Shown here: positions 51,401-59,677 of the stretch, piece by piece | Layout of the letters: every line of letters begins with the position of its first letter | Position numbering within the stretch: the stretch's first letter is position 1 | Source of the DNA: Paenibacillus sp. L3-i20 | GTDB taxonomy: Bacteria; Bacillota; Bacilli; Paenibacillales; Paenibacillaceae | NCBI RefSeq assembly: GCF_022180385.2 | Contig: NZ_BQME02000001.1 | Coordinates: 574,501 to 638,500, forward strand | DNA: 64,000 nt | Reading direction: 5' to 3' | The notes under the pieces: model-generated | Told to the model about the DNA's origin: nothing | Databases searched by the model: none | What the model saw: only the letters and a program-made list of their open reading frames with translations | Program-made: the position numbers and the translations under genes

Positions 51401-53787
51401 ATTTTTGTACCTTTTGGAATGACAATTGTCGCTTGGCCTTTAACAGCTTTAATACCCGGAAGATTACTGTCTAGCAATTGCAGGAATACTTTAGACTGTT
51501 TATCGCTAGGGATTGTTATGGCTATATCCTTTGCGCTGTCTGTTAATTTAATTGGAATAAAATATTCTTTATAATCTTGTGGAACTGTAACCTCAGGTTT
51601 ATTGCCCTCTGGAAGATTGATCAGCGTAGGCTTTTCTGGCATCTTCTCAGGAACATCCGTCATATCATAAAAGCGGTTTTTCTTATTAATAAATCGATCA
51701 TATGCATTTAAGGCATATGTCCCTTGATCAGTTGACATACCATTCGCTTTGACTGCCTTAGCATCTTTGGGCAAAGCATGTATGAATCCACCACTTGGCA
51801 CAGCAAAACTTAATAGCGAGTCAAGAGCAGACTTGCCGTTTTTAACAAAACGCGGATCTTTATGCGGATCAATGCCAAGACCCGTTAAAGCTACAATCGT
51901 TTGTGCAGCACTTTCACTTGCGGCTACACCATAGGATACGAAATCACCATTGCTATTTTGTAGCTGTGACAATAGGTTTATACCTCTATCAACAGCAGCC
52001 TTAGCCTCAGCATTCGAATTATAATACGGCGTGAGGCTTTGAATAGCCATTGCGGTCATATCTGGATCTGGTTTTGCTCCAAAGAATGCCCAGCCGCCCC
52101 ACTTTTCCGTTCCCTTATTCAATTCCTTATCAAGAATATTAGTGATAAGATTCTCTCTCGTTGTCTGAGTAATTCCTTCTTTTGCCTTAGGGATTGTATA
52201 TTTATTGCTATCCATCGCCAATAAAGCAAAGACAGAACCGTTAATGCCTTGTTTGCTCGGATAGTTGTGATCCGCAAGCGCAGCACTTAGATCGTATCCG
52301 GCAACATTTTTTATATCTCTGCCAATAGCAGTAAGACCTAATATTGTTCTGGAATGCTCTGTACTGTTGTATTTATGCAGCACTCCATTATTTTTAACCA
52401 TGTTTTCTTTTACTTTTTCAGCGACATTATTGTAATAGGTATCATAATAACCAGGATTTACGGGGTAATTTGATCTCGCCAAAGCAAGAATCGTCCACTC
52501 CATCCCATATTGCAGATTTTGAGACGTTTGAAGTATGTATTCTAACGATTTGACCAAATGACCTTTCGGATCGATGTCGTAATAGAGTACAAAAAATGAC
52601 TTTGTTGCTTTATTGCCTGCCACATCAACGGCATCTACAGTAATCAAATTGTCCTGCTCACTTAGAACAACTTTGTAGGGGCCAGTTGTTTTCTCTAATG
52701 AAACTCCATTCAACTTAACTTCTGTGTCCACTGCGTCATAGATGTTATCTGTTACTGCCACATTAAATGCAATATTATTCGCTGAAACAGACTGATACGC
52801 CGCTAAACCTTCCACCACAATTTCTGGTGCGGTTTTATCTGGCTCGTTAGCTTTTGAAATTGCAGCTTGTAATTGTACATTTGCCGCATCGATACTCTCT
52901 TGTGTACTCTCTAAGTTAGCCAATATTTCATTGGCATGGAGGTAAGCTACTCTAATCGTTTTTTGTAACAGTAGAGCAGTCTTATTCGGATTTACGTTAA
53001 TATCACTAATCGCTACTGTAAGCGCATCTTTGTTCGCTGGCGTTATAACATTACCATCCCAGCCCCCTCCAATATCCGCTCCATAACCGTAGAGAGTAAA
53101 TTGTGTTCTTATGACATCCCCATCTTTAGGGAAATAAGCTGACATCCCTACGCTAAGAAAAGCATTATTGACTGACGCCATCCAGCCGGACATTTTATAA
53201 TAGTCAGATGCTCCAAGCCAATTCGGATCTACTTTTGTTCCTATTGAACCGTCTTTACTTATTGCATCTACTATCTTAGTTGGAATATTAACTGGACGAG
53301 CATCACTATTTTTTATTCCGGTTAAATAAAAGTTTTCTTCGATGCTACCGCCGTTCTTAAAGTTGCCTTCTCCTAGCGCTCTCGCCAAGACGGCAGCGCC
53401 ATTGTCACCTTGGTAAATCGGAGCTTTAATTGGCTCTACTACATATCCTTGTCCTAGGGTGAACTTCTCAACCGTTACCGTTACTTGGCCAGTTAATGGC
53501 TTAGGAGCAGGTGATTCGACTGGAACTATTGGTTTTTCAACAGGTGGTTCTCCTGGAATTTCAATCGGAGGTTCCACTGGAGTTTCAGTTGGTGGTACTA
53601 CTGGAACTTCTACTGGAGGTTCAGCTGGGAGTTCAGTTGGAGGTACTACTGGAACCTCAGCAGGTGTTTCCACTTGAGGTACGACTGTTAGTGCACCATC
53701 TGCAAGTACAGGGGTTAAATTAGTTGAAAACAGCGAAAGAAACACACTAACAATGAGCAACCAAGCTATAAATCTATTCTTTTTCAT
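48478..53787 (-). CDS. Giant SLH surface protein with two transcobalamin-like and two alpha/alpha-toroid domains
   Basis: 1769 residues. A signal peptide (1-30) and a Pro-rich spacer of TPVEPP-like repeats (33-97) come first. DUF4430 domain 1 (about 97-242), a helical linker, an Ig-like domain (314-398) and a prenyltransferase/terpene-cyclase-like toroid 1 (402-709) follow. Then come a beta-rich part, DUF4430 domain 2 (928-1034, with GSGSGWMYNVNGTYPNIGAS), a second beta-rich part, three SLH repeats (about 1274-1442) and toroid 2 (1452-1769). The toroids are close copies of each other (GINGSVFALLAMDSNKY and GINGPIFALLALDSNKY). Animal intrinsic factor also combines a toroid with a DUF4430-like domain. 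With the cobalamin riboswitch upstream, surface cobalamin capture is the likely role. Confidence 0.88.
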   Translation of the reverse strand: MKKNRFIAWLLIVSVFLSLFSTNLTPVLADGALTVVPQVETPAEVPVVPPTELPAEPPVEVPVVPPTETPVEPPIEIPGEPPVEKPIVPVESPAPKPLTGQVTVTVEKFTLGQGYVVEPIKAPIYQGDNGAAVLARALGEGNFKNGGSIEENFYLTGIKNSDARPVNIPTKIVDAISKDGSIGTKVDPNWLGASDYYKMSGWMASVNNAFLSVGMSAYFPKDGDVIRTQFTLYGYGADIGGGWDGNVITPANKDALTVAISDINVNPNKTALLLQKTIRVAYLHANEILANLESTQESIDAANVQLQAAISKANEPDKTAPEIVVEGLAAYQSVSANNIAFNVAVTDNIYDAVDTEVKLNGVSLEKTTGPYKVVLSEQDNLITVDAVDVAGNKATKSFFVLYYDIDPKGHLVKSLEYILQTSQNLQYGMEWTILALARSNYPVNPGYYDTYYNNVAEKVKENMVKNNGVLHKYNSTEHSRTILGLTAIGRDIKNVAGYDLSAALADHNYPSKQGINGSVFALLAMDSNKYTIPKAKEGITQTTRENLITNILDKELNKGTEKWGGWAFFGAKPDPDMTAMAIQSLTPYYNSNAEAKAAVDRGINLLSQLQNSNGDFVSYGVAASESAAQTIVALTGLGIDPHKDPRFVKNGKSALDSLLSFAVPSGGFIHALPKDAKAVKANGMSTDQGTYALNAYDRFINKKNRFYDMTDVPEKMPEKPTLINLPEGNKPEVTVPQDYKEYFIPIKLTDSAKDIAITIPSDKQSKVFLQLLDSNLPGIKAVKGQATIVIPKGTKIISGNNNNIELITNVDVADSSLRNKIRDLVPSNRNLNELVFGTRMGGTIKTEFSDFVTLTFAGMAGKEAAFLQSGKAQVIQKYGSDELGKASGKGEYAYDSGSDLIVKTKHFTDFIAYSTTAKDNGSTSPLPINQVTVSVDKLTINKGYTVSTTTVTLIPGDTAWSVLKRVLDSRNIVYDYRWYSNFNSVYVVSIAGDGELNHGSGSGWMYNVNGTYPNIGASLTELKNGDKIEWRYTKNMGEDLKANNGTGGTNSGGGASGTLAQEKLVELNGKLTVVDVPRDIQKDYTLRLSKRTTDIESVTINIPDVKAKVFLNLVDVVNDIPQLTINKGNLSARIEKGTKLTTKSNKLELFTAQEQGTTKWQEYIASSLASQNKFDRIQHGFVIGDAANPIKVDKPITVSIKDGKGQLSGTIANGAFLSIPTYETEAEGNTAAKGKERIAYAFVQGNDLIIKTNYVASFVIYTTKKTELQELYGDAATISDWAKLAVADATAKGIVQGNNGSFKPKSTITRAEFAKMLVSVVGLDTSKASNSSFSDVTVKDWYYPYVQAAAGAEYITGYNGKFNPNQNITREQMAVTVSRALKLQAISGQSGLKDIEDVSSWAKEAVESIVAKQLMVGSENNFEPQDVVTREMATVVALRAFDYKNKSGNKQVDPIADLKPAVDKQIKETAAYLQKTVKDPVIASIGGEWTVFSLARSNVPADEAYYAKYYANVERILKEKSGKLHSIKYTEYDRVILALTAIGKNVDNVAGYNLREPLADFDTLTKQGINGPIFALLALDSNKYEIPLVKDVKTQTTRELLIDFILNREIAGGGWALGEKAVNADPDITAMAIQALTPYHATNAKAKLAIEQGLNWLSKAQKADGSYASGDSINAESIAQVIVALTGLGIDPHRDARFVKNGKSAIDALLSFAAPGGGFYHIKKEGITNGGTKPGEVDIMATDQSMYALVAYERFLNGKSRLYDMTDVK

Positions 53788-53837
53788 GAATATAATCTTC
53801 CTCTCGTTCTAGTAATGTCTTAATACATGATGGCAAC

Positions 53838-53873
53838 AAAAAAACCTCTTACCGCGGAACGGCAAAGAGGTTT
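53838..53873 (-). terminator. Expression-platform terminator of the cobalamin riboswitch
   Basis: On the minus strand AACCTCTT-CCG pairs with CGG-AAGAGGTT around a short loop, followed by TTTTTTG. It lies between the aptamer and the surface protein gene, so control is probably by transcription termination when cobalamin is bound. Confidence 0.9.
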
Positions 53874-53944
53874 AAACGAACATACAGCAAATATGCATGT
53901 ACAAATAAACACCTTCCTATCCTACGTAGAATTAATGGTGTAGC

Positions 53945-54155
53945 AAAACAGGCAGGTATTCTGGCTCAAGTATCATCATTTCTGCAGCCTTCCCGGTTTC
54001 CCAGTGGCATCTAGCAAAAACTCCTCTTATACAGCGGCGGGACCGCGTGAGATTTGCACTCACTTCCCTTTTAACCAACTCTACGACTGAACTGACATCA
54101 ATTCATATAAAATCATATGACTTTATGTGACATTTTTCGCAATTGGCACCTGTTT
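53945..54155 (-). promoter_or_regulatory. Cobalamin riboswitch
   Basis: The minus strand shows the B12-element landmarks in order: ACAGGTGCC at the 5' end, AAAAGGGAAGTGAGTGCAAA with the following GGTCCCGCCGCTGT block, the segment GATGCCACTGG, and AGCCAGAATACCTGCCTGT at the 3' end. This aptamer senses adenosylcobalamin-type ligands. It precedes the surface protein and ECF genes and is followed by a terminator, so the operon should be off when cobalamin is plentiful. Confidence 0.96.
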
Positions 54156-54310
54156 CATCTATTCAATTATCCTGACAATCATAGCCCATATTTTTCCGCT
54201 TGTCATTCATTTCTTAAATATTTGGTAAATCACTCTATACAGCTCGTTATTCTCGCTAATATAGGTGTTATGTAGTAGAATAGTGACACTATTCCTAAAG
54301 AGGTGTCCGA

Positions 54311-54607
54311 ATGTCTATTAGTTTTGTTTCATCGATTATAAGTCGGTTAAAAAGAGAAATTGAACAGCTTGAAAAAAACAGCAAAGCCGATTCCAAAAAG
54401 AAGGATGGAGCTCTAGCTAAACTAAAACAATTGCAAAAAGATAGCCAAAAAAGTACTTTACCAAGCGATCTAAGCAACAAAATGACTCGCATTGAAAAGC
54501 TAAATGAAGAGCTAAGCGAGATTAATAAACGACAGCTTCAACAATCTAAACAACTAGCGGATAAAAAAGCAGAGCTTCAGACGCATCTTTCTAAGCAGAA
54601 AAAATAA
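54311..54607 (+). CDS. Small coiled-coil protein (98 aa)
   Basis: 98 residues, nearly all charged heptad-like sequence: ISRLKREIEQLEKNSKADSK early, and MTRIEKLNEELSEINKRQLQ late. AAAGAGG precedes the ATG. It is a predicted cytoplasmic coiled coil rich in K, E and Q. It resembles small WXG/YukE-sized helical proteins only in size and lacks the WXG motif. No function is assigned. It is convergent with the Btr-like regulator gene. Confidence 0.6.
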   Translation: MSISFVSSIISRLKREIEQLEKNSKADSKKKDGALAKLKQLQKDSQKSTLPSDLSNKMTRIEKLNEELSEINKRQLQQSKQLADKKAELQTHLSKQKK

Positions 54608-54711
54608 ATGATTACATTTTAGTATGTCGAACTACATCAACTGGCGATCACGAATTCACTATGTTTTGCGTAGATCGCCCATAAGCTGAGATAAAATAAG
54701 TAAACAGTCCC

Positions 54712-56289
54712 TCATAGTTTCATAAGTTCATCCATAATCACTTGTCGGCCTAATGGCGTCCAGCTCATTGCAAACCAATTGTGAATGATTCTAACATGAT
54801 CCTGCTGTACAGCAGGAATACTGCTCCACATATCTGTTTGTACTAATCGCTGGAACATACTATCGCTGCCGGCTAGCACATGATGTTTATGAATAAAAAG
54901 ATACTCCGTTTCTAGAAGCGGCAGAGTTTCAGGCGACATCTCCTGTCTCCATATATCCCCCATTTCTGGAGCGCCAGGCTTTAAAGCGAGATCACCGTAA
55001 ATCAATTCATTTAAAGGATGACCCGCTGTCCCCTGTATTCCGATCGCTCGATGACTGACTTGTATAATCGTTACACTTCGTTTCTCAAACTTTTGTTGCA
55101 GAGCGTGCTTAACCTCCACTGTCCGCATTTCCAGTCGAGTGATCGTTTGATCAGCCATACTCTCCTGACCAAGAAGCTCCGCTACTTTAATAAAATTCCT
55201 CTTCCAATCCCATGCTGATAAATCGAGAAATACGAGAGCTGCAATTTCTTTAAATAATTCTCTAAATTCCGTATGATAATCATCTGCAATAATAAGATCA
55301 GGATTAGACTTAATCAACTCATCTATTTGACTACGGGAATGTTCCCCGTACTCCTTTTCACTTACTCCCGGATAATGAAATAAATCAAGTACACATACAG
55401 GCTCAATACCTATTGCGTTCAAATACTGCTGAAATCCTAGCGAGGAAGCTACCGCTACTCTACATGTTTTTCGTTTCATATATAGGGTAGGCGATACTCC
55501 AACCGTACGCTGAAACATTCTACTGAAGTAGAACTCGCTTCGAAATCCGACATTGGCGGCAACCTCTTTGACACGATTTTGGCTATTGCTCAACAATTGC
55601 TTCGCCTTATTCATTCGAATGGAACCTAAATATTCAACTGGCGTAGATCCGATAATATTAATGAACAAACGGGAATAAGCAACAGGCGACATGCCCGCTA
55701 CTTCGGCGAGCTTCCCAATGCTTATTTTATCGATATAATGTTGTTTCATATAGTCAATGCTCCGATCGATACGCTCATCACTTCGTTCGATCGACTCTGG
55801 CTCAGCTTCAATAATGGAAAGAATTAATTGCTCCAGTTGTAAACGAAGCGATAAACTGTCTTTCGCTCGTTCATTTCTACTGTTGTCATACATATGTACA
55901 ATCCGCTGCAATATTTGTTGTGGCTGGGAGATCGCAATACGGCCTGGAAGGAATGGACCTGAAAGAGAGATCGAACTCGACATTACCATACTCCCTTTTG
56001 TCTTCACTAACGTTATAGGTTGAAAAAATACTCCGTAATATTTAAAGCCATCCGAACGTTCGGATACTTCCACAACCATTCCTGGCACTAGTAAATATAG
56101 TTCAAACGGGCGAATATTACACAACATACCGTCGAGCAATACGATGCCTTCACCTTCAGTAATAAAACATAATAAATAAACCGGAATTCGGTACATTCGA
56201 ACACCTGACTTACCTGCAAACTTTCTTTTTCGTACCGATGAAAAAAGGTATAGCGATTGTGTATGAGTCTGGATAGCATGAGGCAACAT
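54712..56289 (-). CDS. Btr-like AraC regulator fused to a siderophore-binding domain
   Basis: About 525 residues from ATG 56289; a GTG at 56304 is an alternative. The N-terminal cupin-like arm is followed by an AraC helix-turn-helix pair (SIGKLAEVAGMSPVAYSRLF and VKEAANVGFRSEFYFSRMFQ-like, about residues 195-275). A periplasmic-binding-type domain then makes up the C-terminal half (about 285-525, with DELIKSNPDLIIADDYHTEF). This architecture is that of Bacillus Btr, which senses ferric bacillibactin directly and activates its importer. Here it follows siderophore operon 2 on the same strand and is probably its ligand-dependent activator. Confidence 0.9.
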   Translation of the reverse strand: MLPHAIQTHTQSLYLFSSVRKRKFAGKSGVRMYRIPVYLLCFITEGEGIVLLDGMLCNIRPFELYLLVPGMVVEVSERSDGFKYYGVFFQPITLVKTKGSMVMSSSISLSGPFLPGRIAISQPQQILQRIVHMYDNSRNERAKDSLSLRLQLEQLILSIIEAEPESIERSDERIDRSIDYMKQHYIDKISIGKLAEVAGMSPVAYSRLFINIIGSTPVEYLGSIRMNKAKQLLSNSQNRVKEVAANVGFRSEFYFSRMFQRTVGVSPTLYMKRKTCRVAVASSLGFQQYLNAIGIEPVCVLDLFHYPGVSEKEYGEHSRSQIDELIKSNPDLIIADDYHTEFRELFKEIAALVFLDLSAWDWKRNFIKVAELLGQESMADQTITRLEMRTVEVKHALQQKFEKRSVTIIQVSHRAIGIQGTAGHPLNELIYGDLALKPGAPEMGDIWRQEMSPETLPLLETEYLFIHKHHVLAGSDSMFQRLVQTDMWSSIPAVQQDHVRIIHNWFAMSWTPLGRQVIMDELMKL

Positions 56290-56340
56290 TAGGTAAACAA
56301 GCACCTGCCTTCCATAAAACTACAATGTCTATCTCTCTTA

Positions 56341-57309
56341 TTATATGACTCTACGTCGAATCAGCAAAGTAATCATATAAGGTGCTCCAAGCAACGCTGT
56401 AATTAGCCCTACTGGTATTTCGAATGGGGAAAATATAGTTCTTCCCAATAAATCAGCACTCATAACAATTAATCCACCTAAGAGCGCCGCAACAGGCAGC
56501 CGCTTTAAACTTCTGTTGCCAACTAAATGTGAAGCCATATGCGGCGCCATTAATCCAACAAATGATATCGTACCTGCCATTGATACTGCGGAACCCGCTA
56601 ATCCGACACTAAAGAGCAGGAGAGAAAAACGTATTAATTCCAATCGCAATCCTATCCCAACAGCCATGACATCACTTAATTGCAGTAAATCAAGATGGCG
56701 TGTAAATAGTAGCAACAACACAAATAAAAGACTAATCCAAGGTAAAAGCGGCCAAAAATTGTCCCATGTCCGTCCATATAAACTGCCAGCCATCCAAACA
56801 AATGCTTGTGAAACTTTAAATACTTGGCCTATCGTCAACAAATAGGTAATTAGAGCTCCAGCCATCGCAGATATGCCGATTCCAACTAATAAAACTCGTT
56901 CAGTAGAGCTACCCTTTTTCCAAGATAAATTGTAGATGACAAGTGCAGTCACCAAGGCACCACCAAATGCAACCCAAGGCAGATGGCTCATTGAAAACGT
57001 TGGGACAAGCACTAGAACGGCCACTACTGCGGCTGCGGCCCCTGCATTAAGCCCAATGACACCCGGAGAAGCTAATGGATTACGCGTAATAACTTGCAAT
57101 ATCGTCCCCGACAAAGCTAATCCGCACCCTGCCAAAAAACCGACCAGAACTCTTGGCAACCGTAAATGGCGAATGGTAAAAGCATACTCATCATTGCCCA
57201 CACTAAACGCAGTCAAGATCGCATCTATAACAGGAATATTTCTTTCTCCGATTACGTATTCAATAGGAATACGAACACATTCATAACTAACAGAACGGAA
57301 ACGATCCAT
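56341..57309 (-). pseudogene. FecCD siderophore permease with frameshifted N-terminus
   Basis: From ATG 57309 the frame gives 322 residues that match a FecCD permease from VIGERNIPV onward (RLPRVLVGFLAGCGLALSGT, then FVGLMAPHMASHL and GAPYMITLLIRRR). The expected first transmembrane helix is absent in this frame but present in the next one, at about 57320-57255 (FVWIVSVLLVMNVFVFLLNT), just before a stop. A one-base shift near 57250 would join the two. That frame has an ATA where a start codon would sit 9 bases after GGGGGAG. Either the gene is damaged, or the sequence has an error, or a shortened protein is made from ATG 57309. Confidence 0.75.
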
Positions 57310-57337
57310 ACAAAGCGCCTACTTTGGATTAAGGGTA

Positions 57338-58327
57338 TTATAGCGATCTCCCCCGTCTCTGTGCCAAATAAATTAAAAATGGAGCTCCAAAAAATGCTGT
57401 TACAACTCCAACGGGAATTTCCTGTGCAGGGAGTACAAATCGTGAACCAATGTCTGCTAATAATAAAAGAAGTGCGCCGAGTAAAGCAGCATACGGAATA
57501 ATCCATCGATAATTCAATCCAACTAAAGAACGAGCAATATGAGGAATGGCAAGACCTATAAATCCAATCGGACCAGCAATAGCAACCGAACTGCCCGCTA
57601 GAATCACAATGACGATGATACAAAGAACTTTAATAAGAAACACACGCTCACCAAGCCCTTGAGCCATGTGCTCCCCGAGAACGATAATATTTAAATGTTT
57701 GCTGAGACAGAACGCACAAATTAAGCCAAATAGTATGTAAGGAAAAACGGCTATAAACAATTGAATATCTCTGCCCGTAACAGAACCAGCAAGCCAAAAA
57801 CGCATTGTATCCAAAGATTGCTCATTCAAAATGAGTATCCCTTGTGTAATCGATGTAAGCAATAGATTAATGGTCGCTCCCGCCAATACAAGCTTTATAG
57901 GCGTCAACGATTCTCTGCCAATTGAACCAAGCAGGAACACAGACGCACCTGCTATTCCAGCACCTACAATTGCCGACCAAGTAAAAACGGAAAGTGCGGT
58001 GGAATTCATTACAATAGACACAATAACTACTGCTAGAGCAGCACCACTATTTACCCCAAATATTTCGGGACCAGCAAGTGCGTTCCTGCTTAACGCCTGC
58101 ATCAAGCATCCAGCCACTGCAAGTGCTCCGCCTACTGCTGCTGCGATAAGTGCTCTTGGTACCCTGACTGTTCGGATAATTAACTGGTCATATGTTCCAT
58201 CAAATGACCAGATTGCATTTAATGCAGATGTGAATGGAACCTGGACAATGCCAAAGGAAATGCTAGATACAAGCGCAACAGCTACTAGAATAAAAAGAAC
58301 GATCAATCCCATCAATCTGGCCTTCAA
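57338..58327 (-). CDS. FecCD-family siderophore ABC permease (first subunit, operon 2)
   Basis: About 329 residues from TTG 58327, which has GGAGG 8 bases upstream; ATG 58312 with GAAGG is an alternative, and the frame extends to 58396. The motifs VRVPRALIAAAVGGALAVAG, MQALSRNALAGPEIFGVNSG, PIGFIGLAIPHIARSLVG and GAPFLIYLAQRRG are intact. It should pair with the downstream permease as the membrane channel for ferric siderophore. As in operon 1, no ATPase gene is present. Confidence 0.9.
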   Translation of the reverse strand: MKARLMGLIVLFILVAVALVSSISFGIVQVPFTSALNAIWSFDGTYDQLIIRTVRVPRALIAAAVGGALAVAGCLMQALSRNALAGPEIFGVNSGAALAVVIVSIVMNSTALSVFTWSAIVGAGIAGASVFLLGSIGRESLTPIKLVLAGATINLLLTSITQGILILNEQSLDTMRFWLAGSVTGRDIQLFIAVFPYILFGLICAFCLSKHLNIIVLGEHMAQGLGERVFLIKVLCIIVIVILAGSSVAIAGPIGFIGLAIPHIARSLVGLNYRWIIPYAALLGALLLLLADIGSRFVLPAQEIPVGVVTAFFGAPFLIYLAQRRGRSL

Positions 58328-58403
58328 TTTCCATACCTCCAGCGAATATGTATAAAATAAACGAACAAAAATTGGGCCGTCTTGTGGACGACCCAATCTT
58401 TAC

Positions 58404-59396
58404 TTATTTTAGAAGGAAAGTATTTAGATCATCCACTACTTTATTTACTGCTTGAATCCCCAGTCCGCTCATCCAATATTCCCAATCGACGGAATTTACA
58501 CTATTATTTTTTACTCCATTAAGAGTAGCCCATAACGGGCTTTTTTCTATTTTGGCAAACGCATCCGGATCTCTATCAAACCAGAGTATGACATCTCCAT
58601 CTAGTTCAGACATCTGCTCTTCTGTAATATCTTTTGAAAATTCATCTTTATTTTGAGGTGCTGGGCGATTAATTCCGGCATCTGTCATAATCGTACCCGC
58701 AAATGTAGCCTTCATATAAATTTGAATCTTATCTGCACGTGGACGGAATAGGGACACTTCTTTCCCGCCTTTATCAGTTAAATCATTTTTTAATTTATCT
58801 ATTCTTTCCTGATATGCATCAAGCAACTTTTTACCTTCTGCTTGTTTGTTTACTGCTTCTGCATGGAGTTGTAAATTAGATTTCCACGTTACCCCTAAAG
58901 TTTCTACAAACAATGCAGGAGCAATTCCGCCTAATTGTGCGTATATCGCATCATGCGTATCCTTATTGCCGATAATTAAATCTGGTTTTAAAGCATCTAT
59001 CGCTTCCAAATTAGGTTCGTTAACAGACCCAATGTTCTTTATTCCATCAGTCCCTGGCAAATAAGCGGGATATGGATCACCTGCCGCCAAAATCGATGGA
59101 GCTCCAATCGGAATAATTCCTAACGCCAACAGATTATCAAGTGCACCAATATCAAGTACAACAATTTTCGAAGGACTAGTTGGAACTGTTACATCTCCAT
59201 ATGCATCTTTAACCGTACGAGTTGCAGATGTCTCGGCCGATGCCTTAGCATTATTTTCTTTGGATGCCCCGCTGGTTGCGCCATTCTCTTTACCCGATCC
59301 TGAGTTGCCGCAAGCTGAGAGAACCAACATCAATGCCACGATAAGGGAAAGGACCCCTGATGTTTTAAGACGGGAAGATTGACTACTGAATACCAT
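58404..59396 (-). CDS. Ferric siderophore-binding lipoprotein (operon 2)
   Basis: 330 residues. A signal peptide ends in LSAC (Cys about 29) and is followed by a G/S/K/N-rich spacer and a class III binding domain: VKDAYGDVTVPTSPSKIVVL, ALGIIPIGAPSIL, ALKPDLIIGNKDTHDAIYAQ. It is similar in organisation to the lipoprotein of operon 1 but clearly diverged. A Fur box lies just upstream (59422-59440), so iron repression is likely, with the Btr-like regulator as probable activator. Confidence 0.92.
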   Translation of the reverse strand: MVFSSQSSRLKTSGVLSLIVALMLVLSACGNSGSGKENGATSGASKENNAKASAETSATRTVKDAYGDVTVPTSPSKIVVLDIGALDNLLALGIIPIGAPSILAAGDPYPAYLPGTDGIKNIGSVNEPNLEAIDALKPDLIIGNKDTHDAIYAQLGGIAPALFVETLGVTWKSNLQLHAEAVNKQAEGKKLLDAYQERIDKLKNDLTDKGGKEVSLFRPRADKIQIYMKATFAGTIMTDAGINRPAPQNKDEFSKDITEEQMSELDGDVILWFDRDPDAFAKIEKSPLWATLNGVKNNSVNSVDWEYWMSGLGIQAVNKVVDDLNTFLLK

Positions 59397-59421
59397 TTCT
59401 GTATTCCTCCACTTTCTAATT

Positions 59422-59440
59422 AAGAATGATAACCATTATT
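59422..59440. promoter_or_regulatory. Fur box of siderophore operon 2
   Basis: AAGAATGATAACCATTATT matches the Fur palindrome at about 15 of 19 positions, strongest in the central AATGATAACCATTATT part. It lies 26 bases before the lipoprotein gene. Confidence 0.78.
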
Positions 59441-59611
59441 AATAAGGTAACGTATATGCTGGAAATCTGTCCATGCATAAACATATTCATCTCATGTACT
59501 ATTTTTAAACTTATCGTTGAATTATCCAATTAGATCCAGTTAACGCCGTTTAAATGTATACAAAATAGGCCTCTAGTAGATAACTCTACTTTGAGACCCC
59601 TTTTACTCAAA

Positions 59612-59670
59612 CTATGCACTCTTTTTTACATTTACAAGCAGATAGATCAAAAAAGGCGCTCCAATAAATT
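59612..59670 (-). pseudogene. C-terminal tail of a FecCD permease
   Basis: Directly behind the MocR gene stop, the minus strand reads FIGAPFLIYLLVNVKKSA and then a stop. The GAPFLIYLL segment is the standard ending of FecCD permeases. No other part of such a gene is present, so this is a leftover from a deleted permease or a duplicated siderophore cassette. Confidence 0.72.
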
Positions 59671-59677
59671 ATTCCGA

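Noticed and set aside
48715-51900. Similar DNA stretches that might be a transposon-type repeat
   Set aside because: They are the duplicated toroid coding parts inside one continuous frame.
53459-53723. Plus-strand frames rich in G/T/S opposite the Pro-rich start of the surface protein
   Set aside because: They are the antisense of a TPVEPP-like repeat and have no ribosome-binding site; the minus-strand gene explains the region.
54643-54679. Terminator between the coiled-coil gene and the Btr-like gene
   Set aside because: GGCGATC/GATCGCC can pair, but the loop is long and no U-run follows on either strand.
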